DNA of 64,000 nt from Drechmeria coniospora (taxonomy: Eukaryota > Ascomycota > Sordariomycetes > Hypocreales > Ophiocordycipitaceae): NCBI RefSeq assembly GCF_001625195.1, contig NC_054389.1, positions 2,108,001 to 2,172,000 on the forward strand, written 5' to 3'. The notes below the pieces were generated by a model. That model searched no databases. It was not told the DNA's origin and worked only from the letters and a program-made list of their open reading frames with translations. Below are positions 33,579 to 44,021 of this stretch, one piece after another. Position 1 is the stretch's first letter. Each line of letters starts with the position of its first letter. The position numbers were made by a program, and so were the translations under genes.

Positions 33579-36500
33579 GTGAGAGAGAGAGAGAGCGAGG
33601 CTGCGTGGTCCGTCGTCGGACGCCGTGGCTCTTTCCGCCATCACAACAGGATGATGCTCGCGCGCGTTTACCATGGCCTTGGCCCGATGTATCTACATGA
33701 GCTCGACAGGCAAACTCCTGCTGCCGGCTGGGGTGGCCGTCACGTAGGATGCGGGCCAGACTCGTTGTGCTGCCGTTCACCCTACACACACTCGGAAGAT
33801 CTCCATCGTGTTGTCCGCACAATGTCGCACGACAGCGACATGGATGTGCATGCTGATAATTACATGTACTGTACGGCGCCGCCGGTGGACGCGTCTACGA
33901 TTTCTGTGACGGCAAACTTGGGCACACAGCATGAGCGAGAGCGCAGTCATTGCTCTACAGATTGCACATGCACATTCATGGCATGCAACTATAGTAATAC
34001 TGCATACGTTACAGTACTCCGTACATGCACATAGTACATGCACATACAACGCATGTACAATGCATGTACGTAGCATGCATAGTACTGTATACAGCACGTT
34101 GGCCGTGCGGGGAAATGGCCGTTGTGGTTCCCTCATTGCGGCAGAAGTCATGCATCATGATTCGGCATGATCCCTGACCGAGAGTCCGAACAGTCAGGTC
34201 GCACCATGTGGCCGCACCGTTCCATTGCCGCTTGCATGGACCGGCCGGTGCACCGATCTACTTGTCTGTTTCTTCCCGTCTCTCGAAAGACCGTCCCATT
34301 CATGCTGGACAAGAGATGAGAATCGGCCTCCCTCCTGCAGGAGACAAAAACGGCTTGTTGGGACGGGAACAACTTGGTTCTGCTTGCCCTCGGAAACGCC
34401 GGTCAAGGTGCTCGACAGAGGAAAGCGAAATGTGCAGCGACGCATTCGCCGCGTGGTACGTTGTGTCTCGGGCGATGGCGAGACAAACTCCAAGCAGTTG
34501 ACGATAGAATGAGCGATGCCGTATTAGTTGGTGGCTGATGGGAGGACTCCGACCGAGCGCGGACATGTCGCAGCGGTGATTGCGGGAGCTAGCGGTGTTG
34601 GCGCAGCGCTGCAGGCCGAACAAGGGCAGCCCTAGATGTCCTGTAAGTACAGGGACCGAGTGGGCCGCGCCAGCGCCAGGGAGATCAGACCCCAGGGCCA
34701 AGCACGGGAGGGGTAATAGAGGGGCACTCGATCGCCAAAGGGCGGAGGATGCAAGTGGCACGGAAGTTGCCGCAGCGCCGCAACGGCTGACAGATCAGTG
34801 ACCATCAAGCATGCAACAGCACTCCGAGTCACAAGTCGACTTGCTGCGATTGGAGCCATGCGCAAGTACGGAGTAGTTTAGGTTACGCATCCCAGTTGAC
34901 CAGGAGTGAGCCAAGGTAGCTGCATGTCCCTCGGCTTGCGGAAGTGCGCTTACCTTGTCTCGCCAGACTGTCCACATTCCATTGCTCGCCTGACCCTGGA
35001 TAAACTGGGCGAGGGGTTTGCTGAAAGCAGTGGGTGGCCCAGTTGGGTGGCTGCAAATGTGCGTACGTTGTCCATTCGAATTCGAGTGCCGTCATGCATG
35101 CAAATTTCGTGGAATCGGCTCTTTGAAAGAAAAAGATGGAAGGAATCGCGATGCCGACGACCCGAAGGTCACGCACCTAATGTGATGAAATATTCCACAC
35201 CTTGGTGCGAAGCGTGCTCTTACTCGTCACACCTGCTGGCCGGCCGCATGATCAGCGCCACAGGAGACAAGAGTGCGAGAGAAACTTGAGGAGTGGAAAG
35301 AAATTTCCAACGCCATCTCCACGTTGATCAAAGCAGGTGCAGGTGTACTCCGTAGCTGGAGACGTAGTTGTGCTTCGTAGTCGTCCCCGAGGGTAAAGGC
35401 AGTGCCCGTTCGACCCCTGTCCTTGGCCCTGGTCTCCGTCGGCTCCTCGGACGCAACAACGAGCTGGCCAGGCGCCTACCTGGAGCCGACATCGGCAAAG
35501 ATCGACGGGCTGACGCACGTATCTTTGCAGAAAACGGGTGATGCGGCGGCGATGAAGCGATGCATTCGAGCGGCCGAAGCTCTGGTGGTGCCGACGCTCC
35601 GGCACCGCCATTGGGACGCTCGTACGTACGAACAAAGGGTGTACGTACAATGGATTAATGGTGACAATGGCAGATGGTGACGTGCCGTGGACGCGTTTCG
35701 GTCACACATCTCCGAATACGTAGCAGCATCTTTCGCGGCACCGTCGGTCAAATCGAGCTTCGAAGCGAGCGGATCCGGCGAGAGCTGCAGGCGGCGATTG
35801 ATGGTGCATATGGAGCAAAGTGATAGCTGAGGCTTGTACCGGTTGGCGGCAAGTTTGGACGAGAGTGAGTGCAAGGAGCAACGACGAGTACTGTAAGTAC
35901 TTGGGTGTACAAGTGTACATGTGTTGTGTACTGCACGGAGCTCGGAGTAGTCTCATCCGAGAGACCACTAGGGTACAAGTACAAGTACTTGCGTGTGCTT
36001 GCTTGCTATAAGTAGGTATTTAGGAGTTAGGTGCACTGTACTCCGTAGACGCAAGCTTAGTTGTACCGTACAAGTAATACTGTACCTAGGTATGCGGAAC
36101 TGCGAAGTGCATGTACACCTAGTTGTACGTTGCGGAAAGGCAAGGAGTAATACCCGTATGCCGTGATCTGGAGCCGTACTACTCCGTATTGGTGAATTAT
36201 ATTGCAAACCTGCACAGTATTAGTACATGTGCAATGTGCCGTACCTTTGGCAAGTTGGTGTGCTGAAAGTCTGACGGGAAACAATAGCTGAATGGGCGCC
36301 ATGGTCCTAATCGAGAAATCGCCTCACACGGTGCGGCGGCCGCGAGCGCTGGAGCCAGCCAATAGGCGGTCGACGGGAAGGAGCTCGTGGGCGCCATCGA
36401 CATCAACAAAGAAGGGCGCCAGCCGGCACCGCACCCACCAATGGCCGATCGTCTCTCCAACTGCTCATCTGCTCATCGTACCTCCACCAGCTGGCACATC

Positions 36501-37784
36501 GATTGATACCTTTCCAAGTCATCACAGCAACAGCACGTCGTCACCGCAGCCGTCCGGCCACCGTTTCTCCCCTCCTATTTCCAGCATCGGCCAGAGCGAC
36601 GGTTCCCACTCCGCACGGGCGCGACAAAGTTGCTCGCATCCGCTGTCGTTGGTTTGCGTCAGCCTTTGGGGACCCTGCTCTCGGTCGTGCGAGCGCGCTC
36701 CTCTGCCGCTTCCGCCGTCGTCAACGGATTCGGACGAGGCCAACTGCCGTGCCCGTACGTCCACCTGTCTGTTGGCAGCACGTCGGCGAGAACATGTTTC
36801 GGTACGGGCTCCGATTCCGAGACATTGGCTGGGCTCGGCAGGTGAGACACGGCCAACCGCCGGCCAACCAGCTCGCCACGCATGCAGGCGACAGATACGA
36901 CGGCGCGGCACCAGCGCGGGCGGGAGGCTGCCCAGAGCCCCCTGCAGCCGCATCGTTCTCAGCGGTGTCGCACGCGCTCGCCCCGCTGCCCGATGCGCCA
37001 CTGCAGACTCTCGGTCCCTGTCGTCGTGCCCTTGTCGATGCTTTCAGGCTTGTACCTGGTGGCCCCCACCCCTGACGATTTGCAGGTCCACTTAGTACCT
37101 ATGGAGCACGGCACAGTGAGTGTGCCGTCGGCGTGTGTACCAACACCAACGCCAGCAGCAACACCAAATCCAAGTACACGTACAGTACGCGTGCGTGTGA
37201 GTACTTACTCCAGTAGGGGCATCGGGAGCAGAGCCCCCGAAGGGCCAGGAAGCCCATGTTGAAATACGAGTTCGACGACGCCGCCTGCCCACCACCCTAC
37301 CTTCCCGCTCCCCCCTCCTTCTCCGTCCTCGGCGCCAAAGCTGCTTCTCCATCCTCTCGCCGAACGAGCATTGCTTTAGACTCCTCGGTTCGCCTCTCTC
37401 GCCTTGCTTCGACGCCCGTTGTTTTCCTCGCCCCTCGTCGACGCAGCACGCGAGTCGGAGAAGCCAACCCGTTGTTGAAACCGCCGTCGGAAAGGGCCTC
37501 GCTCGCTCTGCTCCACGCACCGATCGACGACGTGCTCGAGGACGGACGGACGAACGGACGAACGAACGCTATGATCCAGGGACGATACTTTTCTACAGAC
37601 ACATCCGCACCCGCATCTGTGCATCGACAGCCATACGTGCCGTACACGTTGCGTACGCCGTGCATGTTTACGCGGTAGCACGCATCCGCCAACAAGGTTT
37701 CCGCCGACACGTGCACGCGCACGCCGAACCTCGACCTCGTCGTGCTGCGTCCGCCGTCGTGGGCCGTTGCCTGCCCGAGACGCC
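33579..37784. other. Gene-poor spacer of about 4.2 kb
   Basis: No supportable gene. GTAC-rich blocks lie at about 33990-34100 (exact TACTCCGTAC at 34015-34024), 35870-36250 and 37090-37220. Between about 36290 and 37080 two overlapping frames on the + strand stay open for 190-270 codons, but their products are low-complexity Ser/Pro/Arg sequences with no domain. I treat them as GC-driven noise. The right end is the promoter of the second MFS gene. Confidence 0.5.
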
Positions 37785-39601
37785 ATGGCTGTGCCACTGC
37801 CACGGCAGATGCGCCCTCGCAACCCGGACGACTTTCCGACCCTTCAGCTCTTCCTCTTGGGTGCGTGCGGAGCTTGGGGGACCCCCCCCGACGTCCCTGT
37901 TTCTGCCTTGTCCTCGCTGACGTGTGCCCCTAAGCCATCGTCCGCCTCGCCGAGCCGATTGCCCTCACCTCCATCTTTCCCTACGCCTGGGCCTTGGTGA
38001 AGCGGTTCAGAATCGGCAATGAGCAGAATGCCTCCTTCTACTCCGGCCTGCTCATCTCCTCCTTCTCCCTCGCCGAGGCCCTCATGGGCATGTTCTGGGG
38101 CAGCTTGTCCGACCGCGTCGGCCGCAAGCCCGTCCTGATCCTGGGCTGCGTCGGAACCATGTTCAGCATGGTCATGGTCGGCTTCGCCTCCAACATATGG
38201 ATCGCCCTGCTCGGGAGAGCCCTCGGCGGTCTCCTCAACGGCAACATCGGCGTCATCCAGACCATGGTCGGCGAGCTCGTCACGAAGCCCGAGCACGAAC
38301 GTACGTACCCCAGTCCGCTCGACGTCGATGGAAGCTCCGATGCTAATGGTGGCCCTTCCCCAGCACGCGCCTTTGCCGTCATGCCCTTTGTCTGGAGCAT
38401 CGGCACCATCATCGGTCCTTGCATCGGCGGCACCCTGGCGAGCCCCCACGATTCCTGGCCCGGCCTCTTCCCGACGGGCACCTTGTTCGACCGCTTCCCC
38501 TACCTCCTCCCCAACCTCGCCTGCGCCGTCCTCCTGCTCGTCAGCATCGTCATGGGCCTGTTCCTCCTCGACGAGACGCACCCCGACATGCAGCCGCGCG
38601 CGCTGTTGCCGGCCGACACGTACGTCTCGGAGGAGACGCCGCTGATCGAGACGTCGGATGCCATGAAGCGCCCGGCCGTGGACCTGCGCGCCGAGACGTA
38701 CGGCACGATGAGAAACGCCGGCGGCGAGCCTCTGCGCGAAGACGATGCCGGCGAGGAAAAGGCCGGCCTCGTGCCCGACCCCTGGAACAAGCGCGTCGTG
38801 GGCTTCATCGTCGCCCTGTCCATATTCACCTACCACTCGATGACGTACGACCACCTCATGCCCATCTTCTTCGAGGACAAGCGTTCGCCGGCCGTGACGG
38901 CGACCGGTGCCCGTCACTCCTCCCTCCTGAGCTCCTCGGGCGGCTTGGGACTCTCCCTGCGGGACGTGGGCATGATCATGGCCGTCAACGGAGTCATCGC
39001 CCTGTTCGTCCAGGCCGTCGTCTTCCCCTTGGCGGCCGAGAGGATCGGCGTCTACAGGCTGTTCCTCGTCGTCACCGTCCTGCACCCCATCGCCTACGCC
39101 GTCGTCCCCCTCCTGCTCGCCATACCCCCGTCCTTCATCTTCCCCGCCATATACGTCTGCCTTGCCATCCGCAACCTGCTCTCGATCACCCTCTACCCTC
39201 TCCTCCTCATCCTCATCAAGGAGGCTGTCCCCTCCTCGAGCGCCCTCGGCAAGGTCAACGGCCTGGCGGCCAGCGCCGGCGCCGCATGCCGCATGGTGGC
39301 GCCCCCGGTGGCGGGATACCTCTACACCTACGGCAGTCGGGTGAACTGCACCGCCCTGGCTTGGTACGGCAGCACCGTCGTCGCCATGGCCGGCGCGGTC
39401 CAGTGCTTCTCCGTGCCACGCGAGCGAAACGTGGACCATTCGGACGAGAGCGTCGACAGGCAAAACAAGCGGGGAACACGGGTGGAGACTACGGAGATTC
39501 CGGCCGACGGCGACGACAGCTCGGTCGACGAGGACTGGGTGACGGGAGAGACAGACCTGTCGCGAGGGGAAAGGACGACGGATGGCTTGGTTCGATCCTG
39601 A
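37785..39601 (+). CDS. Major facilitator superfamily transporter (second of two)
   Basis: Three exons (37785-37860, 37935-38300, 38364-39601; introns 74 and 63 bp) give 559 residues. The first ATG in frame, at 37785, starts MAVPLPRQMRPRN. Splicing yields FLLAIVRLAEPIALTSIFPY (helix 1) and, at intron 2, KPEHEPRAFAVMPFVWSIGT, both typical of this fungal MFS family. The loop 2-3 signature WGSLSDRVGRKPVLILGC is intact. A hydrophilic central loop (about residues 230-290) and an acidic C-terminal tail with SVDEDW are cytosolic. The layout fits the drug:H+ antiporter-1/zinc-induced-facilitator-like group of plasma-membrane or vacuolar transporters. No substrate can be inferred. Confidence 0.88.
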
Positions 39602-40625
39602 CGAGGTGAGAAAAAGAGTTGGCAACGAAGCAGCCCTTTGAACGAAGCGAAGCGGCGGGGGAGGCGGCGGGGCTGCAGAAAAGGCCGTCACACGGCCATG
39701 GTGGATGCGAGAATTTCTTGTTGGCTGCAGTTGAAGCCTGTTGAGCGTTCCGCGATATACCCATACATGCATGGTTGGCGTCTTGGGGTTCATTGGACAA
39801 AGTGTATATACAGCCCGTTTCTTGGCCCTCCGGACGAGGGCAGAACAAACCGGTACATGGATGACAGTTTTGTTTTGGTGGAAGAGTCTTGCTCTGGGAG
39901 TGGAAGGCAGAGAGTAATCAAACGAGAGCACGAGCACCTAGCGTGTTGTGGTGAGTGAATGAATGAGTGAGAAGACATTGAATGAATGAAGGGAAATGTG
40001 CACATGAAATAATGCACATGCAAAATTCTCAAGTACGAGTAGGCGACACGCCAGTCAAGATGCTCGCAACGGAAGAGCAGGCGGCAACTTGCTCGATGGT
40101 GCGTTTGCGGCGATGCGTCGTGATAAGTGTAGTAGGTTTTGTTCGGTGCAATTCATGGTGACTTGCTCTTTGGTATGCTTTAGTGCGGAGGGCCGAGTAC
40201 CAGTCAGACCAGTGGGCGATGAAGCAGTTTAGTGTCAACGGATGCCCCATAGAATTTTCAACCTCCGTCATATTCAGGCCGTCGGCATTCGTTACGTGCA
40301 TCTGTACTCCGTACATCCAATCAATACCCCGAGTGCATGGATTCTTGTGCTGGGAATTGATCCTCTCCGTTCGTGGAAGAGGTCTGGGGACAATTGGTAT
40401 TTTATTCAGCTCCCGCGAGCGACATCCAACCCAAAGGCTGCAAAGGCACATACATGGTCAGGACCCTGAATAGTGCACTCGACAACGTACGGCAAAGTGG
40501 CAACGGAGCTTCTATTCGAAGGAGCGGAGAGAGGGCCTGTGCTTGTGGGAGGCGACCGGTTGCCTTGCATCTTGGCTTCTGTTTCATTTTGGACGCAGCA
40601 TCGACGACGGCGGTGGTGACGAGCA
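39602..40625. other. Intergenic region between MFS gene 2 and CNS1
   Basis: No gene is visible. An ATGAATGAATGAG-type short repeat lies at about 39955-39990, and an exact TACTCCGTAC at 40305-40314. The CNS1 promoter is at the right end. Confidence 0.5.
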
Positions 40626-41867
40626 ATGGACGTGGACGAGATATCCCGACGGATCGAGGAGGCCATGGACCTCGCCTGCCAGCAGCAAGCCTCAACGGTG
40701 TCGCCGGCGTCGGTGCCGACGGAGACCGAGGCGACTAAGCCTTCCATGCCGCCCGCACGGGTGGCGAACGCGGGCAAGACGGTGGACGAAGTCTGGGCTG
40801 AGCTGAACAAGTCTCCGCTGTTCATGACGGAGCTCGAGGAGAACGACGACACGGCGGCGCTCCAGGCACTCAGCTACGAAGGCACGGCGCTCGAGAACTG
40901 CGCCGATTTCAAGGAACGCGGAAACGACTGCTTCAAGGTCCGCGGCTACGCCGACGCGCGCGAGTTCTACACCAAGGGCGTCCTCGTCCTCGTCGCCGAG
41001 GAGCGTAAGCGTGCTCGCGGCGAGACGACGACTGATCCCGACGGCGTGCCCGATTCCGACGAGGAGATTGCCCGCCAGCGCGCCATGCTCGAGGCCCTTC
41101 ACGTGAACCGCGCTGCCTGCCATCTCGCCCTCGCCAACTACCGCAGCTGCTGGCTCGACTGCGCCGCCGCGCTTCGTCTCAACCCGCGCAACATCAAGGC
41201 CTGCTACCGCAGCGCGCGTGCCCTGCTGGCCGTCGATCGCGTCGACGAGGCCGACGACGTCTGTGCTGCCGGCCTCGCCCTCGACCCGGACAACAAACCG
41301 CTGCGCGAGGCCGCTGCGGATATCGCCAAGCGCGCCCGTCTACTCGCGGCCAAGAAGGCGGTCGAGGAAGCACGCATCGCGACGGCCCAGCACCGCGAGA
41401 AGCTTCTCGAAGCCGCGCTCGCCGCCCGCAACATCCCTACCCGCCGCACCGACAAACCGCCCGAGATGGCCGACATGAAACTCGCCCTCGTCCCGGACCC
41501 CGACGACCCCCGCAGCACACTCTCCTTCCCTACCGTCCTCCTCTACCCGCTCCAGATGGAGTCGGACGTCATCAAGGGCTTCGAGGAAACCCAGTCGCTC
41601 GGAGACCACCTCGCCTACATACTACCGCCCCCGTGGGACGAGAAGGCGGCGTACGGAAACGCCGCCGCCGTCTCGTGCTTTGTCGAGACCCGCGACGGCG
41701 GCCTGCTCAAGATGGGCAAGCGCGTGCCCCTCCTCCAGGTGCTCGGCACCGGCCGTGTCGAGGTGGTGGATGAGGTCCTGCGCATCTTCGTCCTACCCAC
41801 TGCTGAAGCCGATGCCTGGGTCACCCTCTTCAAGAGCCAGAGGGCTGCTCAGAAGGGCGTGAGGTGA
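40626..41867 (+). CDS. CNS1: TPR co-chaperone CNS1 (TTC4 homologue)
   Basis: A single exon of 413 residues with its ATG at 40626. Cns1 binds Hsp90 and Hsp70 through a TPR clamp and is essential in yeast. The N-terminal segment carries VDEVWAELNKSPLFMTELEE, followed by EGTALENCADFKERGNDCFK, the start of TPR1 (about residues 88-130). TPR2 and TPR3 follow with LHVNRAACHLALANYRSCWL and NPRNIKACYRSARALLAVDR. A basic helix (AKKAVEEARIATAQHREKLL) links to the C-terminal wheel domain, recognisable from LYPLQMESDVIKGFEETQSL and ILPPPWDE. Length matches the family (about 385-420). I know no other fungal TPR protein with this C-terminal signature. Confidence 0.92.
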   Translation: MDVDEISRRIEEAMDLACQQQASTVSPASVPTETEATKPSMPPARVANAGKTVDEVWAELNKSPLFMTELEENDDTAALQALSYEGTALENCADFKERGNDCFKVRGYADAREFYTKGVLVLVAEERKRARGETTTDPDGVPDSDEEIARQRAMLEALHVNRAACHLALANYRSCWLDCAAALRLNPRNIKACYRSARALLAVDRVDEADDVCAAGLALDPDNKPLREAAADIAKRARLLAAKKAVEEARIATAQHREKLLEAALAARNIPTRRTDKPPEMADMKLALVPDPDDPRSTLSFPTVLLYPLQMESDVIKGFEETQSLGDHLAYILPPPWDEKAAYGNAAAVSCFVETRDGGLLKMGKRVPLLQVLGTGRVEVVDEVLRIFVLPTAEADAWVTLFKSQRAAQKGVR

Positions 41868-42411
41868 CCGACCTTGGCTTGACCTGCCATGCTTTCCCGT
41901 ATGCTCCCCATTCCTGCACGGACGAGGCCGGGTGGCGAGGAGGGCCCGACCCAGATGCCACCGCCTCCCTGAGGGCTCCCCGACGGCCGCCGGCGGTATG
42001 AGTGTACAAGGGATAGGAGGAGCACGCTTCTCTGCTCTTCGTTGTTGATACGGATGAGCACGCATCTGATGATGGCACGCAGTGGCTCACAGGTTCAGGG
42101 CTTTCCACCGAACGCGCCGTAGGGAGCGCCTGCAAATTATCTCATCCTTGCCCAAAGGTCAAACGCCGATTTCGGTTTCGATATCGACATCGACATCAAT
42201 GTCAATCTAAATCGTGCGCCCCCATCTATCTATCCTGCCCTATTCAATGACATGACGAACGAAAGGCTCTCCAGAACAAAGGCTCTCCAGATTTGTCCCT
42301 ATTTTCCTAACAACATGCCGTGCTTCCATGTCTTCTCGCCCCTATCAACAATGTAATTCATGATTCCAACTGGTTCACGTTCAACGGCCCCGTCCTTCCT
42401 CTACGAGACTG
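41868..42411. other. Convergent intergenic region between CNS1 and the XBP1-like gene
   Basis: This holds the 3' flanks of two convergent genes. A hexamer-like GATATCGACATCGACATCAAT stretch at about 42180-42205 is the only simple repeat I noticed. Confidence 0.45.
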
Positions 42412-44021
42412 CTACACTTTTGCCGGCCAAAGAGAATGTTCAGGAGCAGGGCCGGCGGTCCCGTCTTGCAGTTCCTGCTCATCCCTCTGCAGCGCCATCA
42501 AAACCTCTGCAGCGGCGTAGTCGGCGCCTTGGCTGGGAGGCTGGCTTCGCCTGGTCGTTTCGTCCTTGCCATTGCCATTGTCGTATCGTATCCTGCCTTG
42601 ATCCATTTTCGCAGCTTGGAGTCTGGGATCGATGGGCGCGTTTGCGGCATGCTGCGAATGCCTGTTGCCATCCGTCCACTGTCGCTGGGTGGTCCAAGGG
42701 TCACCTGTCATGCCGAAGAATGACGAGTCGACCATCTGGGGGGCAGACTCGTGCAGAGGCCGGGGCATTTGCCTCTGAGTCTGATGCTCGCCGGCTGGGA
42801 ATTGGATGCAAGGGAGGTTTGGTCCTTCATGGTTGTGGCATGGACACGGCATCTCCATATCGTCGGCACCCCCGACTGCACAGGCGGCTTGTACGGCAGG
42901 CTGATAGGCACCCGCAACGCCCATCGGTGCCCAGGGGGGGTGGAAACGGCGGGAGCGAGGATTCCGATATGCGCCATCGTCGTGAGCAGGTCGATGACTC
43001 CCATGAAGCCCAGACGTCCGCGCTCGGTTCTGCGCTGCTTCCTTTCGCATCAAGTATGCGCTGCGTAACACGGCAGCGTCGAATGCCTCGTCCGCGATAA
43101 GCTGTTGACTGATCACCATCTCCCCAAACTCCTTGCAATGTGGCGGTATGCATTCGGACGGAAAAGCCGGGCCAAAGAGGGGAATCATGGCGCCAGCAAT
43201 GTCGAAGCAGAATGTGGCACAGATTGCTCTCGCGCATCGGTAAGGAATCCAGTATCCTTCGGCGAGGAGAGTCAAAAAAGGGACATCATGCATCCTTGAC
43301 GTGGTGCGTCTGCCTTCCATGACTTACCTTGGGCGCTGACCGATCCGCCCGTGATGCTCGGAGAAATATCTCGGAGGCCGGGGTTCTTGTCCAGCATCTG
43401 CGACGGTTTCGTCTGCTCGTTCGTTTGTCATCATGAAGATGCCGGCCGACTGGTTTGGGATGGGTGGGGAGAGGGCTTACTTTGGCATATCCAAGACACT
43501 TGAAGAAGGGATTCATGCGGACGAGTCCTATGTTATAATCCCACATAACTTTGTAAGCCACCGATTGTCCGGGAACGCGAAACTCGTACTGGAAAGCTGC
43601 GAATCATACTTCATCAACGGAATGTCCTCCCCGGAGCGGTGGCGACAGTTGTCGACCTACCCTCGATGCTTTCCCTCCCCGTCTTTTCATAAAAGTCCTT
43701 CTTGGAGCTGTTGTAGGGTATGTGCTCGCAGAACTGGTGTATTTGGCCAAAGGAGAGTATCCGATATCTCGCCACCTCGCGGGCGGCTTCCTCGTCGATG
43801 GCTTGGAAAGCAGGAAACATGACGGGGCCTTGCGTTCTCGACGGTGGTAGCGCTGGCGTCGACCTCATCGGTATCGCACGCCTCGCCATTGGATAGCCTT
43901 CCATCATACCCGGTTCTGAAGTAGCTGCTGAATAGGGTCTCGAGGAAGATGGCATTGCATGTGCTCTCGCGGCTCGATTGGCAAAGGAAGAGGGGTTTAG
44001 AAGAGATTGTAGAGGCAACAT
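42412..44021 (-). CDS. APSES/KilA-N transcription factor, XBP1-like, with an apparent +1 frameshift
   Basis: Four exons on the minus strand: 44021-43661, 43596-43481, 43413-43328 and 43256-42412 (introns 64, 67 and 71 bp). Exon 1 gives the N-terminus with RYRILSFGQIHQFCEHIPYN. Exons 2-4 encode the DNA-binding domain: YEFRVPGQSVAYKVMWDYNI, RMNPFFKCLGYAK, LRDISPSITGGSVSAQG, then YWIPYRCARAICATFCFDIA and FPSECIPPHCKEFGEMVI. These match the XBP1 branch of fungal APSES factors, stress- or quiescence-linked repressors in yeast. The C-terminal 200 residues are Gln/Pro/His/Met-rich. The summed coding length is 1408, not a multiple of 3. Exon 3 is one base too long: the minus-strand run of five C at 43384-43380 breaks the frame between DKNP and GLRDIS. 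As written, translation would end near 42827. With four C the product would be 468 residues. A sequencing error is as likely as a true mutation. Confidence 0.82.

Noticed and set aside
36292..37095. Open frame of 267 codons on the + strand, overlapped by another of 190 codons
   Set aside because: Both products are low-complexity Ser/Pro/Arg mixtures without a domain, and two overlapping frames are open at once, as expected for GC-rich spacer DNA.
30155..39601. MFS, HIT hydrolase and second MFS considered as a secondary-metabolite or detoxification cluster
   Set aside because: No synthase, P450, pathway regulator or biosynthetic enzyme lies nearby, and 4 kb of empty DNA separates the HIT gene from the second transporter.
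37844..39937. 697-codon frame on the minus strand opposite the second MFS gene
   Set aside because: Antisense shadow: the opposite strand has a well-conserved, properly spliced transporter.
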